A DNA stretch of 56,684 nucleotides from Gnetum montanum (GCA_015680685.1 MNCI01002812.1:833-57516); one strand, 5' to 3'; counted from the stretch's first letter, positions 10,661 through 21,949 are shown. Made by a program: numbers and translations. Notes: generated by a model from the sequence alone, not told the origin.

Positions 10661-11848
10661 TATCAAAAAATCCATAAAAAGAAGCCTAAAAATCCAAGTC
10701 CTCCCCTAGAATGATCTCAGAGTGAGTGAAAGACAATCCTCACTAGTATTGAAGCATTTCTAAGAACTTTAAGTGCATTTGTGTTACCAAAATATTGTCT
10801 AAACATGAATAAAAGCTACTCCTTTGTCTCAATGCAACTTGCATCAAGAAATCCATTTCATGTGGTCAAGAGAATATGTTTTAAGCATAAATCAACCATG
10901 AGCTACACTTGTCCAAAAATCAAAATATCATCCCCAAGTTGGATCATGCATTATCTTTATCAAAATCTTTATAAATTGTAAGCTAGAACTTGTGATCAAG
11001 GTAAAGTCATAACATAGATCAAGAGGAATAATGTAGCAGCTCCATAAATAATCAAGGTTTATGGTCAAGCCACCAGGACTTGTGGTTAATACAACTTGAA
11101 CTACCCACAACCTGTTCATTTTCCTAATGAAATGACAAGTTAACCACCAACCCATGGTTAACTTGTGGTATACTCAAAATGAGCAAGCTTCTATTATTTA
11201 GTGACCACAACCTCACCACAACTCATGGGATAACAAAATGAGGTTCCCATGGCTTATGGTCCATCTCATCTTAAGCCAAAGGCAAAGTAGCAAAACAACA
11301 CCTTTACAAACGACCATGACTTGACACAACCTAAGTTAAAGTCACCATGAGCTTGCCATGACTTGTAGTTTACACAAATCAATGACAGAGGCAAAGGACA
11401 TAAAGTCTAAACTAACAGAAGGCACTACAACTTGACCATGACCAATGGTGAAGCAACTACCATGATCTATGGTTAAGCCATCGTGAACTATTGTCAAAAC
11501 ACAACGAGAAAGCCACAACCTTTTGTTAGGGTTTTCAATACCCTAGCACATCACAAGTCCACTATAGCTTATGGTCTACTAAACTACAAGCAAGTCACTA
11601 TTCATGGTACCACTTGTGGTCAACTTTTTAGATGAATTTTTAGTCAAAGCTATTGATTCAAGAACCTTGAAGGGACCTTCTTCCACTGCGTTCAAAATTC
11701 TGACACAGAACAACTCAACTCATCAAAACATGCCAAAGCACACTCATACAAAACTTATGAAAAACATATTAAAACTCACACAAAAGACACACAAACATTT
11801 GAGGAATAATACATTGGGGGTTTTTGGTACCTTGAAATAATTATAATA
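10661..11848. repeat. Spacer with a degenerate CCATGA...TTGTGGT repeat
   Basis: No gene is seen. From about 10900 to 11640 short variants of ACCATGACTTGTGGT and its complement (ACCACAA, CATGGTTAA, CCATGAGC, CTTGTGGT) recur every few tens of bases. This resembles an old, eroded short tandem or palindromic repeat. Short open frames here do not resemble known proteins. Confidence 0.45.
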
Positions 11849-11965
11849 TAGGTACACCCTAAGATATATAGTCCAATTAGAACTTTATAACTTAACATTG
11901 TCCATCGAAATCAAATCCATGACTTACAACTTTTAAATTAAGAGTCTTATTCCAAGGCTAATATC
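11849..11965 (-). mobile_element. SINE-like copy 1 (tRNA-derived, 3' part)
   Basis: On the minus strand a degenerate B-box-like GGATTTGATTTC is followed by AGTTATAAAGTTCTA and the tail TCTTAGGGTGTACCTATATT. The middle aligns with the copy at 13372-13483 and the tail is shared with two more copies. The promoter head is eroded or missing. Confidence 0.4.
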
Positions 11966-12227
11966 TCATTCTTTGATGAATGATACATTGAGCTATGTGA
12001 TGTCCTCATCATCCATCATATATCATGATTTTTGGTTAGAATCCAAAATATAGAAAAGACCTTAGGGAAGTACATGTTTGAGAGTTAAAACTAAAATTGA
12101 AATGAAAAATTTATTATGTTCATCCACCTCATGGATCTACTTAATAGTGGAAATGTATATGCTATGAGTTTTGAAAACATTATTTAAAAAAATTCCAACG
12201 GAAAATGAGGTCAAAATTTAAAACAAT

Positions 12228-12365
12228 TTTTACTATAGGTACACCCTAAGATACGTAGCCAACATGATATATTAGAAGGATATAATAATGGGTTGTGTGT
12301 GATTCAAACTATCAACCTCTTACCTAAAATGACAATGAGCTAATAACTTGAGTTTTTTATCACTA
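12228..12365 (-). mobile_element. SINE-like copy 2 (tRNA-derived)
   Basis: The minus strand shows an A-box-like TTAGCTCATTG, a B-box-like AGTTTGAATC about 35 bases on, and the tail ATCTTAGGGTGTACCTATAG. The tail is the same as in the neighbouring copies. This is the expected layout of a pol III-transcribed SINE. Confidence 0.45.
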
Positions 12366-12451
12366 ACTAAAAAAAATTTCATGTGCTTTTTTAACATTTA
12401 GAATAGAACAACCAAATTTGTAACTATTATATCATGCTATCTATTAACACC

Positions 12452-12640
12452 TAAGGTTGTAGTGCAATTGTCAAGAAGCTCATCCCTTGATTAGAAGGTT
12501 ATGGACTCAATTTGCACCTCTACTCATAGGGCTTAATAGTTATTAAGTCACCTTGTGTAGCAGGTTGCATATGCCCTGTTGTGAAGATAAGATTGTGCTA
12601 CCAATCTCGATGTTTGTTTACACCTTTAAAAAATGTAGGA
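12452..12640 (+). mobile_element. SINE-like copy of another type (Au-SINE-like)
   Basis: The segment starts AAGGTTGTAGTGCAATTG, matching the A-box pattern TRGYNNARNNG, and continues with GAAGGTTATGGACTCAATTTG, a degenerate B box. After about 110 more bases it ends in an A-rich stretch (TTTAAAAAATG). Arrangement and length fit a plant tRNA-derived SINE. The family name is from memory only. Confidence 0.4.
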
Positions 12641-13371
12641 CATTATAGAGAAATGTGATGTTCATGGTTACTATTATCTTTATTACACATATGACATATT
12701 CATTCTTCAAGAGAAATTTTCAGCCATCTACTTGTTTCAACTCTCAAATTATAATGTCCATTTATGTTTTGTTACTTGTGAATTGCAAATGTTATGGAAT
12801 AATAACAATTAAATAGTTGTTTGTTGAATTATGACCTCTTAGTACTATTCAAGTAGCAATATTTCTTTAACTCCACTAATGCCAATTCTAAGTTGAGATA
12901 CAAAAGGAGGAGGATTAGTGTCAGGTTGGCAATAGGTTGTAAACCCTTGCCAAATCTTATGGATGAATTTCTTTTTCAAATTTTGCAAATGATAGGGTTT
13001 TCTCCAAATGCAATGCGTAGCAATCACATGATCAAAGCTGATTTGAAGAAACTACAAATAAACAAAGATCTAGCTTTTCATAGAGGAAAATGGCAAAAAA
13101 GAACTCATGTAGTTGACTCCATTTTGTTGGGACAACGCTAGGATGATAACAATGAAGTAGAAATATTTCTTTACTTTTGCATTTTCCTAGTGTTTTTAAA
13201 TACTTTTTTATTTTGTCATTTTGTGAACTTGCTTAGGATAAAAATAAAGAATGTGCCCTTGAAATTTTACCATCTTTTATTTCAAGTTCCAAGCATATTT
13301 TTTTTGGAGTATTAATGTAATGAGAATTAAAAGAGATTATGGGATGTTTGAACTCAAAATAAGTGAAACAT
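12641..13371. other. Spacer, no recognisable gene
   Basis: AT-rich sequence. Opposing open frames at 12893-13141 (plus) and 13027-12845 (minus) are short. Neither has a recognisable domain or a good start context, so I leave them uncalled. Confidence 0.4.
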
Positions 13372-13490
13372 AGGTACACCCCAATATTTATAGAAGTTTA
13401 TCACTTGATGCTACCTAATAGAATTGAACTTGTGACTTGGGGTTACTAGGCTAAAGCCCATACCACTAGACTAACACCTCACTATTAAAA
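13372..13490 (-). mobile_element. SINE-like copy 3 (tRNA-derived, best preserved)
   Basis: On the minus strand a tRNA-like head with A box TTAGTCTAGTGGTATGG is followed by B box AGTTCAATTC, then AGTGATAAACTTCTATAAATA and the tail GGGGTGTACCTATG. The A and B boxes fit pol III internal promoter patterns closely. The tail GGGTGTACCTAT is shared with copies 1 and 2. Confidence 0.55.
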
Positions 13491-13869
13491 GAGATTATGA
13501 GTGTAAGCTATAGATTGATGTATAGCTTTAGCTTAAAAAGGCATTTTTTATTGAAATGAAATAATATCAAATTATCTCTTTACCTTAAACTCATTAAGAA
13601 AACAACTACTTATTTGGTAAATTAAAGTGTATACCTAACAATCATAGAAAATAGTTAGGTGTAAAATAGTGAAAGAGAATGGGTAGAGTCGCTTTGGGAC
13701 GTTCTAGAAGAGATCCTTTTTGAAAGTTATAATTACGACTTACAAGCCCCGAGTCATTTGCGTTTGCTACAAAAATTTGGGAAACTCATGGATTCTGTGG
13801 TTGCCCAAAAACTTAGGCAGTTGTATTGGACAGGCAGTCAACAATAGAGCTCATGCGTTGTTACACTGT

Positions 13870-14030
13870 TCAACCAATTTCAGACACGTGGCCGTCGAAA
13901 AACACATGAGCAGCCGCTTGTAGCGGCAGTCAAAGCAAGACGCTGAACACTACAAAACTACACCCAAAAGCCAAATAAGAGTTATGCCGCTGTATTCCCT
14001 CTTTGCCGATTCCTGCGCATTATCCTCATC
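13870..14030 (+). promoter_or_regulatory. Putative chitinase promoter region with CCAAT and G-box
   Basis: A CCAAT box lies at 13874-13878 and a perfect G-box, CACGTG, within ACACGTGGC at 13884-13892, about 140 bp before the start codon. G-box/ABRE elements are common in stress-responsive plant promoters. No strong TATA box is visible; AAATAAGAG near 13972 is a weak candidate. Confidence 0.4.
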
Positions 14031-15021
14031 ATGGTATCCTCACAAACCGAGAAACGCCTCGTTTTCTGTCTGCCTTTCTTGCTTCTCTGCACTGCCTCAA
14101 TGGCAACGGGTAAGTTAAACTAAACCTTTGTGTTATGCTAACTGCTTATGCAATTTTATTCCCTTTATTTGGGACAAGAAAAACTATAGGTACTGGTGCC
14201 GTGGGCCTGCAGGGGCAGTGTTCCGAGAGTACATAGGGGCGCTGAACAATGGGGTAAAGCTGAGCGATGTGCCCTTCAGCAACCTCAGCTCGCCGGTGCA
14301 TCTAATCCTGGCCTTTGCCATCGATTACACGAGCGCCGCCGTGCCCACGGACGGGAACTTCGGCGAATTCTGGGACACCAACAACATCACGCCGGAGGCG
14401 GTTGCAGCAGTGAAGGCCGCTAACCCCAACGTCAAAGTCGCCGTCAGCCTTGGCGGTGCCACCATCTCCGACAAGAACGTCAACTTCAGCGCCAGCTCCG
14501 TCGACGCGTGGACCGCCAACGCCGTGCAGTCGCTGACGGACATCATCCGCAAGTACAATCTGGACGGCATCGACATCGACTACGAGAGTTTCGTGTCGGA
14601 CGTAGACACGTTCACGGCTTGCATCGGTGGCTTGATTACGCGCCTCAAGGCCGACCGCGTCATCCAGTTGGTGTCCATCGCCCCTTACAATGACGCTACG
14701 GTCCAGCAATACTACTCCGCGCTGTGGCAGCAACACGCCGCCGACATCGATTTCGTGAATTTCCAATTCTACAACTACGCCCGGTCAGACACGGAGGAGC
14801 AGTTCCTGTCCATCTACGATGAGCAGAAGGCCCGATACAGCGGCGGCCGCCTCTTGGCGAGTTTCTCCACGTCTAAATCGGCCCCCGGTGAAGGGTTCTT
14901 CGCGGCGTGCCAGACGCTCAAGGCTCGCAATCAGTTGGAGGGCATCTTCGTCTGGTGCGCTGACTCTTCCAAGGCCCAAGGCTTTCGCTATGAACTCAGG
15001 GCCCTCAACATTCTGCTTTGA
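14031..15021 (+). CDS. Secreted class III (GH18) endochitinase, two exons
   Basis: Exon 1 is 14031-14109, the phase-1 intron 14110-14212 (GTAAGT...TGCAG, 103 bp) and exon 2 14213-15021. The predicted protein has 295 residues. An N-terminal signal peptide (residues 1 to about 24, core LVFCLPFLLLCTA) sends it to the secretory pathway. The mature part starts near AVFREYIGA and is a single GH18 barrel. SLGG is at 105-108 and the catalytic motif DGIDIDYE at 144-151, with the proton donor Glu151. QFYNY and a late conserved Trp274 (FVW) complete the active-site strands. NLS, NIT and NFS are possible N-glycosylation sites. The protein resembles the tulip bulb chitinase type and would cleave chitin, probably in defence. 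All key residues are present and the frame is open. This is the only intact host gene seen. Reading through the intron from 14128 gives a frame without a signal peptide, so the spliced model is preferred. Confidence 0.9.
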
Positions 15022-15180
15022 CGCATTCGATGTATGATGTATCCAATTGCCCTCCCACCAGACCAGGCCCATTGTCCCCACCATGACGGAGCCTCTCCAC
15101 ATTAAATAATTGGGATAAGGACAGTAAAATAACGCTCGCAATTGCAATATATGTTAGCTTTCTGACCATGTGTATTAATA
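15022..15180 (+). other. Likely 3' UTR of the chitinase gene
   Basis: Sequence after the stop codon with weak poly(A)-signal-like AATAAT/TTAAATAAT near 15102-15110 and ATTAATAAC near 15173. The true end is not visible. Confidence 0.35.
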
Positions 15181-16269
15181 ACTTTCACGGTAACGTGTGC
15201 GCTTTGTTTGCCCATGACCTGATTCGCTCGACGACGTTATTTTGCTCGCGAGAACATATCTCTCAGTGAGTATTATATAGAGGGAACATTTTTACACAAT
15301 GGCTTTTTTATCATGCCTGGACTCTTAAAATTATTATGTTGTTGCGTTATTAATTTTCACGCATCATTCTTTACAATTGCTTCGTCTTCAACGTCAAATC
15401 ACCATCGTTGCTGTTGACCAACGGGCTTGTTTAGCAACAGAACCGGTCCTAAATTTTAGGCCTTGGTCGTCTACACTATTTTCTTAAAATGATTTTTAAT
15501 GTGCCATGAATTATTCGTAATATTATATAAGATAAAAATATAATAACATTAAATTTTAATTCACCGAATCAGATTTAAACATAGTAAAAAAAATACTATA
15601 ATATTATTATTTTGATAAAAATTAAATAAATATTAACAAATTACTTATTTTAAACCTACCACTAACTAGCTACTTGCGGACTAACCTCTACACAGGACTA
15701 ATTCTCCAACCTTATAAACACGGAGACGAGTATAAAAAATCGACATTGAAATCAAGACTGAACGGACTATAAAAGTTCAACCTCAAAGTCAAGTCCACTT
15801 GGTAAAATGTGAAGTAATTTAAGTTTGTCAACGAAAAGCATCTGCAGTCAGCTACAGTAGGTGTCTACTTTTGAAAGTGTGTTTCCTTAATTTAATGCAT
15901 ATGATTGACGTTAAAATTTTGAATAAACCCTCTGGTACTTTGACCGTCGGCTCATTTCAATAATGTTTGTTCAAAGGTCATCTCTATCCTTGTTGCCAGC
16001 AGGTTACAAGATTTCGTTGTGATAAAATGCTATATATCAGCTGAGATTAGAAAGCAAGAAGAACAGGTAATTAGTAACTACGTGGGTCAATAGCAACTGT
16101 ACAACAAGCTTAACTAACATGGTGTCAAAAATTTGTAAGACATGAAATCCGTCTCCGTGGCACCCTTAGACGTCCCATTCGATCAAATCGCTCTCCTTCA
16201 AGCTTTTAACGACTTAGACTACGGAACGCGCGGACAGGAAACACACGTCAGTTCCATTCGTTTGAAACC
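15181..16269. other. Host flank, no gene recognised
   Basis: AT-rich, mostly unique-looking sequence. The open frame starting at 16142 runs into SINE-like and AT-rich sequence, and its translation has no recognisable domain. I see nothing else that can be supported. Confidence 0.4.
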
Positions 16270-16420
16270 CTTCTTTCTTAGCATAAATGTTCAGTGCATT
16301 AGCGAGAGGTTGGAGGTTCAAATCGTCTTTATAAATTTTAATTATGATTATGAAAATATATTTGTAATTTTTAGCAAAGGTTGTACTATAGATGATGTAT
16401 TCATGCCCACCATTTATTAT
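16270..16420 (+). mobile_element. Possible tRNA-derived SINE
   Basis: TAGCATAAATG at 16279-16289 matches the A-box pattern. GGTTCAAATC at 16315-16324 is a near-perfect B box at the usual distance. The segment between (GAGAGGTTGGA) is typical of tRNA-like heads. The 3' end is unclear because the sequence turns AT-rich. Confidence 0.35.
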
Positions 16421-16648
16421 TACATGGCATTCCCTTCAATTAAATTAGGTTTGTGTTTCCACTTTATAGCAATTACGTTTAAAAAAACTATAATTTTTTA
16501 ATAAAGATTGCACTATGCATAATTATATAATCATGTGCCTCATGCAAAGTCACATGGAGAGTTATTACAACAAAGTACATGGTCTCCTGTCAAATTAGGC
16601 TTTTGTTTCCCCTTTCCAGGGTGCATTATGATGTATACATGCATTATG
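16370..16648. repeat. Degenerate direct repeat, period roughly 150 bp
   Basis: The blocks GTTGTACTATAGATGATGTATTC (16380) and ATTGCACTATGCATAATTATA (16507) correspond, as do AATTAAATTAGGTTTGTGTTTCC (16438) and GTCAAATTAGGCTTTTGTTTCC (16589). This looks like an old duplicated unit. It ends at the Copia LTR. Confidence 0.35.
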
Positions 16649-16911
16649 TGTAACCATTTATAAGAGAATCAACGATTTGTAATGGTTCCATAAATGTGAC
16701 TGTTATGGAAAAACCAACAGTTTATAACGGTTCCATAAAAGTGACCGTGATGGGAAAATCAATGGTTTATAATGGTTACCACAAGAGTGGCTTCATATTT
16801 GCCATTTAAATTGAAAGTTTGGTAACTGACATTTCTCTAGGCTATAAAATGTTCTTGATGGGAGAACAAAGGCATTGGAAGAAATCATAGCAATGTTACA
16901 ATTTTGGTCCC
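16649..16911 (+). repeat. Copia 5' LTR, first part
   Basis: It starts TGTAACC, has repeated GGTTCCATAAA units and a TATA box TATAAAA at 16843-16849. The left flank TTATG (16644-16648) would be the target duplication. The LTR is cut at 16911 by element C and resumes at 36004. Confidence 0.8.
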
Positions 16912-17533
16912 TGATGAGTGGTGAAGTACCCCTACACTCAACCATACGAATACGAGCGTTTCAAGCATGATCCAGTCGAACTTCGCAGACGGGCTAGTTG
17001 TGGTATCTAGATAGTTACTTGTTGATCGTANTTGGGATAACCAAGCGCAGATCCTAGGTATGCTACTGGGTTGGTCACACTTAAATGCTCGTGATTAAGT
17101 CGTACTCATTTTGCGTTTAATAGGAGGGTAGAAAAGAAATATTAACTACGAAAGCAATAAATAACAATAACAATTAAATAATTAAACTAAGTGAATGCTG
17201 CAATGATGAAGTAATCTCGATCTTTATTTCTAGTCATGTGTGTGTCCAAGTACGTCACACGTGAATAAAGGTGCTGTACAATTACAATCATCACACTGCA
17301 GGCATGCACTGGGAGAAAGGGTTGACAAGAACTAAAAATGAAAGTTAACTTCTAAAATGAACTACTGATTGACTCTAAAAAACTTCCTTCCTAACTCCTT
17401 GTGCCTACATGTGTATTTATAGGCCCGCATAGGAGTCACGATATTGCGCATCCGATATCGCTAGCCAGGCCACGATATCGCGTACGCAATATCGCGGGTC
17501 CGATATTGGGACCTAATGAATTACGATTCATCA
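16912..17533 (-). repeat. Element C 3' LTR, with internal gap
   Basis: It starts TGATGAGTGG and ends GATTCATCA. An N at 17031 joins GATCGTA to TTGGGATAACC. About 280 bp present in the partner LTR (about 35210-35480) are missing there, so the N hides a gap or a misjoin. GATATCG sites lie at 17440-17510 next to a minus-strand TATAAATA (17415-17422). Confidence 0.85.
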
Positions 17534-18150
17534 TACCCCCATGACTGAATGAAAACTCATCCTCAAGTCGAACAAAATGAGAACAAGCTCCATTGATTAC
17601 ACAGCGGATAGGTATGGGATTATTGACTAACTAGAAATTATTCATGCTATAGTGTGGGATTGAACAGAACAAAATTGGGACACAGACACAAAATTACAAA
17701 ACTTTGTTGGAACTCATATGGTTCCAGGTGGTGGTGGTTCCTCCATGGGTGCCTTTCCTTTGTCCTACGTGCCAAGCTTCTGAGATTGATACTGTTGAAG
17801 AAGCGCCTGACGTTTCTCCTCTTCTATCCAAGGATTATGAGTCGTCCATGCTGATGTTCCAATGTTTGATGGAGTTGACACTTCCCATGGACACGGCAGC
17901 TACGGGAACACTTGATTGACCTTGACATGCCATGCCACAAATAGTCGTTGTTCCTCTTCAAGGCTTGGGCCTTGACCTCTCCACCTTTTGCTTGGCTAGA
18001 TTGTGTAGTGACAGGAGTTCCCTAATGGATGTTGAATGCTTGTGCCTCCTACTCCACATGTTCTACATGAGGTCCTTGGCTTCTGCCTCCCCTTGGGTGT
18101 TTAGTTACACCTTGAGAAGGTCCTCCTTGTTGTCCTCTTTTAGGGGCCAT
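17534..18150 (-). pseudogene. Element C polypurine tract and remnant of the second ORF
   Basis: The minus-strand tract CATGGGGGTA precedes the LTR. The start codon region (18150-18148, MAPKRGQQGGPS) and the last about 250 bases of the ORF match element B. The middle, about 2.3 kb in B (roughly 3240-5590), is deleted, with the junction near 17935-17940. Only the basic N-terminus and the C-terminal tail survive. Confidence 0.6.
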
Positions 18151-19459
18151 CTATAATCACACAAAGATCAATTGTTAGTAAGGTTATTAAAAGAAGTTCA
18201 ATTATTTCATACCTTATTGCCTTTAGTAATTATTGAATTCTTTGCTTAGTGTGATTTTAGAGTTAGAAATTTTTTCAAGGAAGTTGCCCTAAAAGTTGAA
18301 TGTTGGACCTCATTTGTTTAGTTGACACATTAAAGGGCATGTAATGGTTTTGAGGAACGTTTGATAAAATGATGACAAAGGAAAGAATAGATTTGGCAAT
18401 GAAGTACTCGGAGGGTATAAAATGATGTGGTGTTGTGCAACAAGTACAAATTACAAAAGTCACACAAGTGGATCCTCCCCAAAGCAGGTTCCAACCTATA
18501 ATGCCCGTAGGCACTAGAAGGGTTAAATGAAATCTACACCAATTTCACAAAACGCATACACATAAATACCACCGTGATGAGGTATAAATTCAATGCTACA
18601 CAAGTCATGAGTCCCAATTACATGAACAACGAGATGGAATGAATTGTAAAAGGCATTGTAGAGAGTGGGACATGAGGTAATTGACCTAGGGCACAATGGA
18701 TCCTAAGTGTAGGGCATGATTAATGTGTGATTAACATATCACTCCAAAATCAAGACCAAGTCCATTCCTCCGATTAGTGACATCACATTGTTTCATCCCA
18801 TGATGGACAATCATCAGAGCATCATGACAGCAAGGTGTATGATCACTTGGCATTTCATTCAAGGGAGGAGTGATTTTTGCTTTACGGCACAGATGTTTTT
18901 TTTTGTTAATGCTTAATCCAGAGAAGTCGCCTACCTTTAGGCATGGATGCATGTCATTCCAGTGGGACCCCCTAGAATAGCATTGTTTTTCTGAATTGAG
19001 TGGAACTCCCATTTTTTGTTAGATCTACAAGGATCTTACTACAATTAGGCTGCATGGTAACTCCCACAGATGTCACCAAAGAGAATCCACAAGTCCCCTT
19101 GATGTCACACCTTGGCCATTTCTTCTTAGTTCATCATTCTTCACTCTAGGCATAATGAGCACAAAATTACTTTAAGTTTTAATGATGTCAAGAATATCAT
19201 TGTACCTAGGGTAGGACCTCTGATTAATAGAATGGATAAGTGGATGTTGTGGGCTCATCGTCCAAGTAATTAGTCACCTGAGACTTGATAGCATAGAACA
19301 ACACCTCAACGAATGAGTCACATGAGTGTTTTATTGGTAAATGAGATTACTTATAAAAAGATAAAAAAGTAAAACAATAAATAAAAAGAGAAAACAACAA
19401 ATTGAAGGATGAAAAAATGAAAAATAAAAATTATAAAATTAAAGAAAAGGAAAAATATT
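18151..19459 (-). other. Non-coding spacer of element C
   Basis: It aligns with B 6440-7600, including GTGGATCCTCCCCAAAGCA near 18471 and the AT-rich stretch near 19370-19450. The internal GATATC/TATA module of B is absent, apparently in a deletion near 18320. No conserved frame is seen. Confidence 0.55.
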
Positions 19460-20036
19460 TATTATTTCTTCTTGTTAGAATGAAGGATATCCCCCATAAC
19501 TAATCGGTTGAGTAAGGCTAGAATTAATAAATGGAAGGTTAGGATCCATGCATGTTGGAAATATTGGGGCTCGATCATATCCAACCCACTGGGTGTCTTT
19601 TGATGTGGTGGTTGGAATGTACCCATATTGGGGTTCACACACTCGACCATAATAGGCATAGTGGGGTAGGTTGTATGATGGGGTCATGGGCTAAGGAGCT
19701 ACCCTACTATGGCACCCTTGACAGTAAGATGGCATGCAAGGATCAATGTGTTCCCCTCTATGGTTATATTTATTAGTCCACATAGTTGTTGGAGCATTGA
19801 TTGGTGGCCCTGATAAGGTAACACAAGGTGTTGAGTTTGAGGAGAAGGATGCATCACAACGTTGAACTTGAGCTGGTTTGGGAGATGCAGTGGGTTCAAT
19901 ATCATGCTACTTCTTTCTATGGCCATGCCTAAAGAAATGGTGCTTTTGAGTACCTTCACTGCTATTGAAAGTAGTAGCATAAGTAGCATTCCTAGGTTGG
20001 TGTTGTGGTGCAAAACCTTCTGGTACAATTGGTGGT
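19460..20036 (-). pseudogene. gag: Element C gag, C-terminal part (after D)
   Basis: The minus strand resumes the proline-rich Gag tail directly inside the D insertion point (PPIVPEGFAPQHQPRNATYA, then HHFFRHGHRKK). It matches B 8160-7600. The part before D is at 33193-34962. Confidence 0.6.
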
Positions 20037-21727
20037 TGAAACACCACTAATTTCAGCCTAACACTTTGAAACGAGAACAACTTAGATCCTTTTTGGCTTT
20101 TGGGAGGCAAAATTTAACCAAGGCATGGAACTCACGCCCAGCTTGCTCATGCTTTCAAGCTAGCTGAGTAACTCCGAAAACTTCAAAATCAAGTCAAATA
20201 TGGTCTAATATGAAGGTGCAATCCATCCTCAAGGGCCACTGTGGTCCATTCCAAGTTTCAGCATTCTGGAGTTCAAATTTCGAGGTAGATTGTACAAATT
20301 TTCTCACTCATGCTAATGGTCACGCTGAGGTCACGCTGGCAGCATGAGTCCAGCGTGAGCAACTGTGAGAGCCTCAAAATTGAGTTGAAATGACTTGATT
20401 CCAAGGTTCAAGTCATCCTCAGGATTCATTGTCAACAACTTCAAGTCCTAACCTCCAGAATTCCAGATTTTAGGTCCAAAATTACAAGTTTTTGCAGCTC
20501 ACATTATGGTCATGCTGCACTCACGCTGGCAGCATGAGTCTAGCGTGAGTTGCCAAAAGTGGTCTAAAACAAGATACTCTCAAGCTCATTTTTTGACTTG
20601 CAGATCACTCTCAGGGTTAGACACAGTCAAGTAATTGTTATCATGAAGAAACAGGCTTCAAAGTTTGAAATTTGGTGTAAAATATGTCATTTTTGGCTCA
20701 CTCACGCTGAGGTCACGCTGACAGCGTGAGTACAGCGTGAGTACTGGTCATGCTTGGTCAAAAGCATGCCAAACACACACTGAGGACATGCTAAGACAAA
20801 ATCAACTTATGCTGGAAGTCCTGGTGAAACAGAGATGCCTCAAATAGCCACAAAATCACTCAAATCGACATCCTGCAGTAATCAATTTAGAGATTAAGAA
20901 GTTTCAAGCAAGCCGGAGTCAATCTCTCTTGTTGTACATTATCATTTTCATTGTAAATTTTCATCATTTGTTACCTTGCAAAGCTCTTACGCTCCAAATT
21001 GTATGTGCTTCCATGAGCGTAAGCTAGCTTGAGTAAGCTAACACACGCTGTAAGATACAGTGCATCCGGTCAAGAACGTAGCCTGCCCACGCGCGTCCAA
21101 CTCACACATAGTTGTCCATCAGACACTTGTCACATGATCCATTTTCCTCTCATCTCTCAGCCATTGATTTCATCTATGAATTCCGCACCTAAGCCTAGCC
21201 AAACCTTATAAATACCCTGTCAATTCACATAAACAGGGTTGCCAATTTTGAAGGTTGATGGCTTAGGAAGCAGTAACTAGCAACTTTGGACGCTCAGACA
21301 CACGTGACTCCTAGCATCCAAGCACTTTTGAAACACATCATCTCGGGGCTTGGCACTTGACTTGCCTTGCACACCCCTTTCTATGCAATACAATACAGTT
21401 CATTTTGCCAGCCATTATATTGTTTGCTCTATTTTAAATTCAGTTTACGCTTTGTTTACAATATAGTTTTGTTGATGCTTTGGTTTGTATCTAATATGTT
21501 ATTGTTTACATTTCGTACGTTATCAGTTACAATAACCCTAGTGCAAGCCATAGTTTATGCTTGAGGAATTCCTTGGTTGATTTACGTGCAGACCATCCAA
21601 GGCACTCTACCTTCCTTTCCTTATTCCAGGTTACCCTCACGTGAAGGCAAGGTCAGCTATACCTGTTTGGTGATCCCTTGGTGTTTTTTTCCCTTCTAGC
21701 CTTACACTGATGATTTCAATTAGTACA
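20037..21727 (+). repeat. Element D 5' LTR
   Basis: 1691 bp, TGAAACACC...AGTACA. The TATA box TATAAATA is at 21207-21214. Upstream of it, from about 20320 to 20750, clusters of CTCACGCT and AGCGTGAG occur three times at roughly 190-bp intervals. Confidence 0.9.
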
Positions 21728-21733
21728 GTAAAT

Positions 21734-21752
21734 TGGCGCTAGAAGGAGGGCC
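21734..21752 (+). other. Primer-binding site of element D
   Basis: TGGCGCTAGAAGGAGGGCC lies 6 bases after the LTR end. The TGG start fits pairing with a tRNA CCA end; I do not assign the tRNA. Confidence 0.55.
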
Positions 21753-21949
21753 ACCTGCAAAACTCTTACATTAATCGAGACCATATACTCTGCAACTCCA
21801 CCATCAGAACCCAAACAATGTACACACGCTAGTTAGACGAGACGCTTCATAGATAGTCTGCCAAGTAACCTTCCCACCACCATCGATCAATCACAATGAG
21901 TTTCTCTCATCATTTGCAACCTACATCTTCCTAGTTTGACAAGTTAGTT

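Noticed and set aside
12845-13141. Opposing frames of 60 and 82 codons
   Set aside because: Short, no domain, no conservation to compare, and in repeat-rich flank.
14128-14212. In-frame extension of the chitinase exon upstream to 14128
   Set aside because: It reads through a GT...AG intron, lacks a signal peptide, and the spliced model joins in phase to a clear signal peptide.
14302-15147. Long antisense and alternative frames across the chitinase gene
   Set aside because: They are shadows caused by the high GC content of a real gene, with no recognisable domain.
16142-16501. 119-codon open frame
   Set aside because: No domain similarity. It overlaps a SINE-like head and AT-rich sequence.
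21029-21211. Small frame present in both LTRs of element D (also 32464-32646)
   Set aside because: It lies in LTR sequence before the TATA box, so its repetition only reflects LTR duplication.
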